Assembly: GCA_030268105.1 (NCBI GenBank)
Contig: BSDZ01000101.1
Coordinates: forward strand, 1,488,001 to 1,552,000
Origin: Volvox africanus
Lineage: Eukaryota; Chlorophyta; Chlorophyceae; Chlamydomonadales; Volvocaceae
Direction of reading: 5' to 3'
DNA: 64,000 bases
The position numbers and the translations under genes are program-made. Under the pieces are notes generated by a model. That model did not search any database and was not told the origin of the DNA. It saw only the letters and a list, made by a program, of their open reading frames with translations. Positions 54,781-64,000 of this stretch are shown piece after piece (positions within the stretch are counted from its first letter, which is position 1; each line of letters starts with the position of its first letter).

Positions 54781-56238
54781 CGTCGGAAGATACATGAAGT
54801 TGTTGCCTCTCCTGAGGACGACTGAACGTGCATTGAAGAGCGTTGGCAGTCGTTGTTTGGTTTCGAAGAGCGGGGTGGGCGTTTGTGCCTGTGTCGATCA
54901 TACCACCAAGTTGATCGATGACGGTGAACCAAATTTTGGCTAGCGACTACATTCGGGGGTTCTCGTGGAGCCTTGGACTTCTGTCCAAAGCCCAACTCGG
55001 AACTGGTTTCTGACTATCTTTATTACGAAGAGAGCGAGGGTGGTTGCGCCGCCATGCCTGCCAGGGTGCAAAAACCATACACGTAACTTTTATACATGCA
55101 AAATACTCGCATTTTCGGTTCTGGGAAGGGCAAAATGTTGGTGGTTCTTCGTTTTCAGAATTTAAGACATAACGTTGCTGAGGAGGTGGTTTTCCTAGCG
55201 AGGCCTCTGGTTGCGGCACTGACAAAACCGTCAGAGGCCATTGAAGGAAAATGGGTATTATCTTGGTTGGCGCGCATAGTCGGCCTGGTGATATCGCCGG
55301 CGGACATGCCTCATGGGGACTTGAGCGGCGTTCACGCTGGGGCGTGTCCTGGATACGCAGGTGGCAGGTATAATCAAATGTAATTTGACACTGCGCATCG
55401 TAACCTTTTCAATTTGACGAAACCTTGGAACACATGATTGGTAGACATTATTTTATCCTAGATAAAATTTAACAAATAAAGACATTTCCTTAAAAGGTCT
55501 AATCCAGAAGCACGTGAGCCTTGTAAACCTCTGTAGCCCCTACTTCAAACGGACATGTGGTTAGACCCGTCGCACTATATCCTGTCACTCAATGTCATCG
55601 CACGCCATCACTGCATTGGTTCCCGTACATTCACTTGGGGTTTTAGGTGTTTTTGAAGCCAAGCTTTCGGGATGTCTGGATTTCCCCTAAGCTGCAAGGG
55701 AGGAATTGGTGTAGCAGCTACAGTGCAAGATTATCGCCCTTAGTTGCCTTGACCGGACCATGGTGCTGAAAACTTGTGATAACCAATAACCCTACGCTTT
55801 TCCTTGGTGGGCGGTACGGTTGGCTCAGTGAGGCTTGGCCACCCAATGCTCTATTTCAGAACCGACACGATTTCGCAGTTGTTCCGGCAACTTTTGTTTT
55901 CGACGTTGTGCTGAAGGCGTGTAGCGAATCTGGGAGGTGGCAGCATGTTTATAGCGGAAGGTTTTGACTCCTCCGCACCGATTCTCGATTCCCCGCCCCG
56001 CTTTCACCTGTCGTGCCAACGACGCACGTTTTGGATTTCAGGTTATCAAGTCCTGTAAATATCGGTGTCAATGTGTAATTATTGGATATCTCTTTTTTAA
56101 TCTTTATTTTAGGAAAATGTTATGTAGTTTATTATAACAGTTGTTCGTCATGCGTATTGACATTCTAACGATATGACGAGGTGTGGTCGTGCCATCCATT
56201 AAAATTGTCGCCCAGAACGCGCTGATTATTTATTCCCA
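54781..56238. other. Intergenic region RCA - F-box/WD40 gene
   Basis: No gene recognised. Open frames are short and without motifs. AT-rich tracts at 55.44-55.50 and 56.07-56.15 kb may belong to the promoter of the downstream gene. Confidence 0.45.
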
Positions 56239-59200
56239 ATGGATGGCGAAGAGGTCCGACCCTGGCCGGTGCTTCCCAGAGAGTGCTTGGAAAGCATAGC
56301 TCTTCGCGGAGGTCCACAAGCCGCAGCTTTGCTATCCTCTACTTGCAAATCCTGGCGAACCGACTTATCGGATGATATTATTTGGCGAAGCTGGCACTGT
56401 GAGTAGCGACAATTTGGGTTTCGACTAGCGCAATGCACCTCTTGGTGGAATTCGCTAGGTTGGTCAGCTTGCATCTGCCCAGGTCCGACGTAACATTTTG
56501 GGATAAGCGCAACGGTTCGGCTGATTAAATTGCACTTGGAGACAGAAAACACAAGGCATACATATGGAAGAAACTCGGAAAAACTTGAAAAATATGGCTA
56601 AAAAGAAGACATGCACCTCCAAGCTTCTTAGCAAATCCCCATTGATCGGATTCGTTATCTCCCTATTCCCCATAATGCGCTTAATGTAAGACCTCAATCC
56701 CCTCTCATTCTAGTCCCTTTCGCAATCGTGCATTCTTTTGCATTCATACTCCAATCCCCGTCCCCTACCCTCCTGCCGCCCCATTCACCTCCCAGGCCTG
56801 CCGCTGCTCCGATATCATACCTATCAAAGCAGCTACTTGACCTACGCACAGAGCCTACGGAACTGGCTAGCGGGTTGGGAGACGGCGACCGCATTAGTCC
56901 CCGCTGCCCATGAGCGGTGGCTGACGTCCCTTGACCTGAGTCCTTCGCACGTGCTGTCTGGATCACTGGATGCGAATGTGAAGGTTTGCGGGACAGGCTA
57001 AGGGTCTGAGTTTTATGCTGCGTTAGTAGGAATGTGTGCGGGTTGGTGCGGTGGGCTTGATTTAGAAGTGTAATAGTCACATTTCACGGGCCAAAGGTCT
57101 CGGATTGTCTCACGGACCTGCACCATCGCCTCATGAAGCCAAGCCTCCATTGCACATATAGTAATGCCGTTTCATTATTCCTTGAACTCGCCTTGCCGTG
57201 GAGATGCAGGGGGCACCTGTCTGGCCCTATGACATCGCTTGACACGATATCTACTATTTCACGCGTCCTAGACTTGGAAAAGTTATAGTAACTTTATTGT
57301 CATAATAACCAGTAAGTATTAGTGTATACTTACTATTTTTATAGGCATAATTTAACTGAAGATATATATTGCAATAATATAATAAGTATTATATTAATAA
57401 AATTAATTATGAATTATTACATATATCATATCAGTTCTCTTCTGTTAAAATCCTGTCGCCGTCCAAAATTCCGAATGCTACCCTTCGCGTCAAATTACAA
57501 ATTCGCCCTTAAATTTGGAACCTGCACGTACTGGATGAGGGTTCTTGGGGTAGGAAGGAAAGGAACACATAAAACAGAATCGTACCACCGCACACAACAC
57601 AACGCGTATAAATTTAATGTTCTTGCCGCACATTTCTCCGCAGTACTGGGACCGCGGCCGAACCGGGACCTGGTTGCATTACCTGCGTGGCCACAAGGGT
57701 CCGGTGTCGTCAGTACGGCTAGCGTACGACAATCTCGAGACCTGCACGGCAGGTTCCCGGCGGGCATGCTCGGGGTCCAGGGATGGCACTGTGCGCTGCT
57801 GGGATCTGTCCACGGGGACCTGCGTGCGGGCATACACGTTGGAAGGTAAGTGATACTGTACGATATAAGCTGTACAACATGACTGGTATAGAAAAGGCTC
57901 GGGTATGAACCGTAAGATGTCTACTGCGAGTCACTGCGCGGTCAGAGTTTACGTGATATTTGACATCCCGCGTATCTGGATGCCGACATCTCGGATGCCC
58001 GCTAACTCCCAGGTGGCCGGCAGTGGGTCAACACCCTGGCGGTTTGGCGGCCGCATATGCCGCCAATGCCGCCGACGTTAGTATTGACAGCTGTGGCGGC
58101 TTCTTGGGAGCAAAAGGGCTCTGACGCCGCTGCGAGCCCCATGACCGTCGTGTGCGGCACGTCTATTGGGCAGGTCTGCGTGTACGACGTACGGCAATCC
58201 GGGCCTGCCCAGAAGTTGTTCACACTACAATGCGTGCCGGCCCCCGGCGCAGTGTACGGGGTGGCGGTGTACGGCGATGCGCTGGCAGCAGCGTGCGCCA
58301 ACGGTCACATTTATGTTTGGGACCTCCGGACCGGGCATCCACGACACATATTGGACGAGCATGGCAGCGCGTGCACCTGTGTGGCTATGTACGGGCACAA
58401 CTTAGTGGCTGGTGACCTGGAGGTGGGTGGGAGGGAAGGAAGAGAAAGAGTGTGATGCACGCTACTAGTAACTAACCAGTCACCAATTTCATAAGAACAT
58501 AACCCATATACGTGCTCCGGAACCAACGTTCACTTCCTGCTCCCAACTTCAGAGACTTATTCGTTTGTTCGTTTATTCGTTTGTTCGTCTTCCTTACTTC
58601 TCCCCCTTTAACCCAGGAGGCACGCTCACTCTGCCATTCCCACCCCCCACGAAGGGCGATGTGGACAACTTGTGGTTGGGTCACCATGCACGCGCGCCCC
58701 ATTGCCCCTGGATCTAGACATCCTCATATTTCCCACCTGCGTTGTTGTTCCAAATCGTCCTCGTACGTCCTGTGTTGTACGAGCCGATGTACGAGTTCTC
58801 GCACGAGCTCGTATACAAGCAACCAGGACCTGTAGGAGGGAGGACGTGCGTGTGTGGGGTGTTGTGTGTGTTTTGTGTACGAGAAAGGGGCAGAATAAGC
58901 CATAACAATATTATCATAATTATATAATAATAACATAACAGTTAATGTAATTGATTTGTGAGTTCTGTAGCATCGGGCTCTGGAGCACCTGTCTCCCTAA
59001 TGACTATCGGCCAATTGGTGTATTGTATCACGCGTCCCTTGCTGAGCGTCAATTCCTCAACTGGATTCCTGCCTCTATTCTATTTGGCCATTATGTCTAC
59101 CTATCTGTCTGCCTGTCTGTCTGTCTGTATCTGTTTGCCTGTCTGTCTGTCTGTCTGTATCTGTCTGCCTGTCTGTCTGTATCTGTCTGCCTATCTGTCT

Positions 59201-60444
59201 GTCTGTATCTGTCTGCCTATCTGTCTGTCTGTCTGTCTGTCTGTTTTGTTGAACCGCATCTACGAAACCTGGACGGGTCAGGGGAACGTTTACTTGTGGA
59301 GTACGCAAGAGACCCGCATGCGGTTTCGGGGCGCGATCTCAACAGCTGGACGGATATCGCCAACCTCCCTTTCCAAACCCCAAACAACCACAGCTATGTC
59401 TACAGCTACAGCTACCACTGCCGGCGCCGTCGCTACTCCGGACCTGGGTGCTGTGGCCTTGGCGGAATGTGCTACAGACAGCTTTTCTAGCTCTACCCGC
59501 TTACCGCCAGGGCCACGGTGGCCGTACTGGCGGCCTCATAGACGGCGTCCCGGGGTGAAAACTCGTAGCAGTACATGTGCCAGTAGCAGAAGCGGTGGTA
59601 GCAGCAGTAGCAGCAGTAGCAGCGATGCAGAGGGAGGCCACCGAGGCAGGTCCCATACAGGGGTTGACGGTGCAGTAGCGACGAGTATACTGCAAGCGCT
59701 ATCGGAGGGCCGACTATTGATGTCTCCCAACGGCAGCCGCCAACCGCTTGGCTCCTCCGGGCTTCGGAGCGGCTCAACGAGGTGTGCCACTATGGCGATC
59801 GGTGGCGGCGCCACCTTAGGGGCGGACATCCCGCAGCCAGGGTTGCGGGCAGTAATGCGGCACACCGAATGGGTGCGGGATGTGGCCTTGGTGGGCCCTA
59901 TGCTGGTATTGAGCAGCAGCAAAGACGGGCTGGTGTGCCTGTCTCGGATGGACACTATGCAGGTGATATGTGCCGAGGAGGTGCAGGTTATGGCAGGAAT
60001 GGGCTTTAACCGATTTTCAGTCTGCTGATGATGGGAAGGGAAAACTTTAAAAGTAAAATTCTCCGTCGTTGTAATTGTTTTGTTTCATCATCCCGCATGA
60101 TTATCCTTGGCCTGACGTATTGCGGCTTTGGCTGGCAGGTCGTCGCAGTATGGGATGTCGCTGCACCTTGCGCAGTTGCGACAGCGACTTCGGCAGAGGG
60201 TCCGAGTGGCATACACATCAGCCGTATTTCAGCGTCTGAAGCAGCATCTCACGATACTGGATGCGGAGCAACGACGGCGTCCGGCCATGTTGTCAACCAG
60301 GTGCATGCTCTTGCTGCAGACGAGTGGGGATTCGTGGCTGGCTGCCAAGATGCGTCGATGCGGGTGTGGACATTTTTGCCTGGCGGTGTGCTGCCGGAGT
60401 TGTCGACGCAGTTTTGCGGGGTCAAGCGTAGTGAAGGAAGTTAG
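56239..60444 (+). CDS. F-box and WD40-repeat protein
   Basis: Predicted 648 residues. Six exons in phase: 56239-56398, 56796-56983, 57644-57845, 58013-58422, 59282-59962, 60139-60444. An N-terminal F-box (about residues 8-52: [38 protein letters not shown]) would bind SKP1 in an SCF ubiquitin ligase. It is followed by [17 protein letters not shown], the linker usual in F-box/WD40 proteins. WD repeats: [33 protein letters not shown] with [94 protein letters not shown]; and [14 protein letters not shown] Thr/Ala then Ser-rich insert of about 130 residues (start of exon 5) interrupts the propeller. Substrate unknown. Intron 4 holds a long CTGT microsatellite. An alternative exon near 58.62-58.73 kb was considered but not needed. 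Confidence 0.83.
59100..59244. repeat. CTGT tetranucleotide microsatellite
   Basis: About 145 bases of CTGT units with interspersed CTGTATCTGTCTGCCT variants, in intron 4 of the F-box/WD40 gene. Confidence 0.95.
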
Positions 60445-60626
60445 ACTTTCCACCGAAGTTCGGACTTGTGGACGCACGCCTGCTAGGCCGTGATATTTAA
60501 TATGTCAAGTCTGTGATGACAGATCGGCAAAAAGAATGACAGTTCACCAAGGATTGGGCGTTCAGTCTTGACTCCTGACGTCTTGGGTGTCAAGTTCTTG
60601 AGTATGGCAGTTCGTCGTTGATAATG

Positions 60627-60631
60627 TGTAA
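60627..60631 (+). promoter_or_regulatory. Probable poly(A) signal of F-box/WD40 gene
   Basis: TGTAA 183 bases after the stop codon at 60444. Confidence 0.55.
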
Positions 60632-61096
60632 CTGTCAACGGTCATGCAGGGAATCCTGTCAGGAGCAACGTACAATGCTGAGCTCTCTCCACGTCTCCCA
60701 GACGAACGACTTTCATCCTCTTGACTAAAGTATTAACATGAATATAAAATTCGTTGACTACAGTCCCCTGTCATGGGCTGTTAACCTAAAAAGCGAGCTG
60801 CTGAAATAGGTTCTTCTGATCCACCTAGGATTAATCATGTAGTGCGCATTAATATTATGTATTACGAAGGAATGAAAATGGGCTGTTCCCGTCGTCATTT
60901 GGCCTGAACAAGCTTGCACTGTCGCGCAAACCGCACATTTGACACGTCCTTTCACGTTACGTCTTAAAATTAGAGCTAATACCATAGTATAATCTCGTGT
61001 AGTTCATCGGAGTGGCGCAACCGTGGCATCGTTTTCCCAAAGTAGTCATAGGACATAGATCAGCGGCGTTGTGGCGCTGCTTCGGAATAACACAGT
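60632..61096. other. Promoter region of kinase gene
   Basis: Intergenic; no coding sequence seen. AT-rich around 60735-60870. No clear TATA box. Confidence 0.4.
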
Positions 61097-64000
61097 ATGG
61101 TTTCCTCAAAGGGAAGAAAGGACGAGGTTGCGGCTCTGACTGCCGACCAGCTGCGGAGTCAGCTGGTCCTTAAGAAGATGGTGGGCAAAGGCGGGTTCGC
61201 AGCTGTTTACTTGGGCACATACAATGGACAAGAGGTAAGGTTGTCAATGTCTCTTTTGTGTTTGCACATCTCGGTCAACGCCCGTGATGCCCACGTGTTG
61301 CTCGTTCACAGTTTTTTAATGGCGTGGTGGTTGTCTGGCAGGTAGCTGTAAAGGTCATTTTAGCGGAGCATGTAAACCCTGAAAGCTTACAGGTTAAGCT
61401 GTTGTTGCGAGAGGGGCAGTACATGTCCCGATGCACGCACAGGTGAGGGGAAGCAGTGCAGCTAGGAAAGGTCTTAGAAACTGCCTCAGGACCTGACATA
61501 GAGCCTAACTATCATCTTCAATCGTGACTGGCCATAGCGGGATAAAGATTGAAGTTAAGCTGAGGCAGTACAACACGCCTCAAAGTTAAGGTACAAGTCA
61601 AGGTGCACGGAACGGATGCTGGGGCTGGCAGTCTGGGACAGGGTGTAAGGAATTCCGACTCGAACTTTTGATTTGACATGATCCAAATCCCCATGAACCC
61701 GAATGTCCAGAAATATTGTCAAGTGCCATGCCGTCTGCCAGTTGCCCGCTGACTTCCCGGGTATTGAGGCGCTGGGCCACCGCACTAGCACCTGGGCTCT
61801 GGTCCTGGAGTATATCGGGGTATGTGGGATAAAAGCTAAGGGCTTAGTGCCGCGACTCATAGGAGGAAAGGAGTAAACCCAAATCCAAACTCTCCCAATG
61901 TGTGGCGGGGTGATTATTGGGTTTGAGATCCACCTGACTTCCAAAGTATTGTTGTATTTCTATAGGGGAATGAGTAGGTGAGACCATCCACCATCAGGTA
62001 ACATCAACCTACAGGTGGGAGGGCGAGAAGGAGGGGGAGAGGGAGGATTGCCCATTAAAGGTAAAAGTGCCCCTCCTGATGCCACTGCGTCCCAACAGGA
62101 GTTGCCCAGCTCCAGAATCATGAAAGCACATCCTGCGTATATTTCAGAAAACGATACGTTTTCTCTTGCTCGTAATTAGGTATCCCTCAGGCGATCTCCT
62201 TGCTGCTGCATACCGCATGCATGGCAAGGCGAGTGGGTGACTTCCTCGCTTCCGATATATTGTCTGGTTTGTTTATTGCTGTCTTTGCATTAGCAGCGCC
62301 CTTCCCTTCCCTCTCCTATCGTGCTGGAACTCGTCTTTCGTGGTGTTCCCTAATTCTATCCGATTCGGTTGTGTTTGTTAACCCCAGGGAGGCTCACTTG
62401 CTGCCCTCATGATGAAGCAGATGTCGCAAACTCGAAAGGCTTACACCGAATATGAGGTGGGTTGGATTGAGGCTTTCAAGGGCGCTCAACCTTATCCTCG
62501 TGAAAACAAGGGGGAAGCTTAGCGTGGGGGCTTGCCAGCACGCAAAGTTGGGGGATTGGGGTCTAGGTCCAGAATCCGCTGCACCGTGGGGATTGCGGTC
62601 TCGTCATCATCATCGGCCGAGGGGCAATACCAACCGCATAGACATCACAGCTTTCACAGCTATCAACAACTGGCAAATAAAGGGTGAAGTGATTTAAAGT
62701 GACTTTGATCCCATCTGATTTGATCTGGTCTTGTTTGGCCCTCCAGGCCTACTGCTGGATTCGGGGAATAGCAGGTGCACTCAGCTACCTGCATAATGCC
62801 CCTCGACCGGTGAGTCGCACAATACAAAACGGGGGAGCCGTAAGTGCGGGAGCCGGAGTCAAGGGAGGGTAGGATCGGAGCGCAACAGGTCGAGGGCAGG
62901 GGTGTCCAAAGAGGGTGGGAAAGGCAGTGAAGCTAGACTGAGAGCCCCTGGGGTCCAGCAAGAGGTCCAGGAGGGGCAAACCGGCGTATCTCGTTAGGAA
63001 TGGGAAGAAATAACGAATGCCAAAGGGAGGGGGGGAAGGGCAACGTTTCAAGGTGCCAATACACGTGCCAATACACGTGCTGGTACCGCTCCTTCAACTC
63101 CACTTCCCACGCATTCCTAACTCACAACGCCTAACCCTTAACCTTCCTAACTCCTAACCTTAAACATTCAGGTGATGCATCGCGATGTTAAGGCGGACAA
63201 TGTTCTACTCACACAAGACGAAAGCGGCGAACCTGTCGCAAAGCTCATGGACTTTGGGTTGATGGCGGTGAGTGGAAGGGCCTGGTGATTGGGGAAAAAG
63301 CTGGTGGCAGGATAGGCCTTGATTTTGCCGTTGGGGGCAAACCTCTCTTGCTGGAGTGGGGCCGCTGGGGGGGGGGGAAGCCCACTACTCAGTCCCGGTC
63401 TTCGGAGCCCCTGAAGGCACGGGGTAGAAATTCCCAAACCCCTAAAACCATCAACCCAAACCCCAAAGCAGGGTCACTTACATCTCGTCTATTGGCCTGG
63501 CCCCCTTAACAGGCTCTGGACGGTAAGAACCCGCTGTTGCGGCGGCGCAGCGTGAGTGCCAGTAACGGGGGCGATGGCCTGGGCCGCACCTCCTCCACCC
63601 CTACCGGCGGGGGGGGAGCCAGAAATCTATCAGTACCCAGTGTGGCGACCTACTATAACGACAGCACACATGAACCAGGTGGATCCGAATGTGACAATGG
63701 AGCTGGTTTCGGATTTCGCTGGATTTTGATTGGAATATGTGCGTGCGTACGTGTATGTGTATAATATGGGTGTGGCACTTCCTCGCTACGATCAAATCAT
63801 TATCCTCGACAACCATGCATCTTGCTTGTACTTAATGTGTGCATCCTTCTGGTTATCCGCACAGGTAAAATATTTTATCTGATGGACGAGCTACCGGCGC
63901 CCACCGTCGCTGCACTGGTGGGACCCGCTGTATTGCGCCGGATATCAGTGGATTTCAACGGTCGTAACCTTGGCGCCTCTCTCCCCAGCCCCTTCATCGC
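61097..64000 (+). CDS. Protein kinase, 3'-truncated by window end
   Basis: Eight exons in phase: 61097-61234, 61342-61442, 61711-61819, 62388-62456, 62747-62809, 63172-63267, 63513-63678 and 63865 to the window end. The catalytic N-half is complete: Gly loop VGKGGFAAVYLG (29-40), VAVKVILAEH with catalytic Lys50, NIVKCHAVCQLPADF, hinge ALVLEYIGGGSLAALM, LSYLHN, catalytic loop MHRDVKADNVLL (162-173), and LMDFGLMA (185-192, Mg-binding DFG). These indicate an active Ser/Thr or TKL-like kinase, of a kind expanded in volvocine algae. Exon 7, right after DFG, is a Ser/Gly/Thr-rich insert (RRRSVSASNGGDGLGRTSST) within the activation segment. Exon 8 continues GKIFYLMDELPAPTVAALVG; the APE motif is not reached before the window ends. 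ATG 61097 is chosen because it is the first in frame and 28 codons before the Gly loop. Confidence 0.85.

Noticed and set aside
58622..58730. Possible extra exon of the F-box/WD40 gene ([20 protein letters not shown])
   Set aside because: No WD-repeat character, and exons 58013-58422 and 59282-59962 already join in phase (LVAGDLE to GNVYLWS), completing a repeat.

Overview
The window is nuclear DNA of a green alga, most likely a volvocine chlamydomonadalean (Chlamydomonas/Gonium/Volvox relatives). The evidence is intron-dense genes with short GT-AG (and some GC-AG) introns, TGTAA poly(A) signals after several stop codons, a short algal-type Rubisco activase, two ciliary genes, and SRCR-domain proteins, which volvocine genomes carry in number. 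All gene models were built by hand from splice-site phase and protein-family resemblance. None was tested against transcripts.

Layout. 1.26-4.17 kb (+): LCMT1, the PP2A leucine carboxyl methyltransferase, convergent with 10.04-4.96 kb (-): inositol-pentakisphosphate 2-kinase (IPK1). 17.27-12.07 kb (-): the LCB2 subunit of serine palmitoyltransferase, 14 exons. 20.51-17.84 kb (-): a UPF0193 (EVG1/C22orf23) family protein, head-to-head with 20.89-26.20 kb (+): the radial-spoke protein CFAP206/FAP206. 28.67-31.18 kb (+): a secreted Pro-rich protein with two SRCR domains. 33.26-32.13 kb (-): an unidentified multi-exon gene fragment. 33.3-41.9 kb: a gene-poor region of decayed repeats, including a large imperfect inverted repeat and a dispersed ~90-bp element. 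42.62-41.94 kb (-): an unidentified coding region. 43.72-44.95 kb (+): an Asn/Ser-rich protein with a possible myristoylation site. 45.59-48.55 kb (+): a second, larger SRCR protein with a 54-bp Pro-rich minisatellite. 51.10-54.54 kb (+): Rubisco activase. 56.24-60.44 kb (+): an F-box/WD40 protein. 61.10-64.0 kb (+): a protein kinase cut by the window end.

The genes form no single pathway. They are a mix of housekeeping (PP2A methylation, inositol phosphate and sphingolipid synthesis, carbon fixation), ciliary and extracellular/adhesive functions. The points most worth following are the divergent ciliary pair, the two SRCR genes with nearly identical terminal exons, the inverted repeat, the GC-AG introns, and the two unidentified minus-strand genes. 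I found no CRISPR array, rRNA, tRNA or intact transposase.
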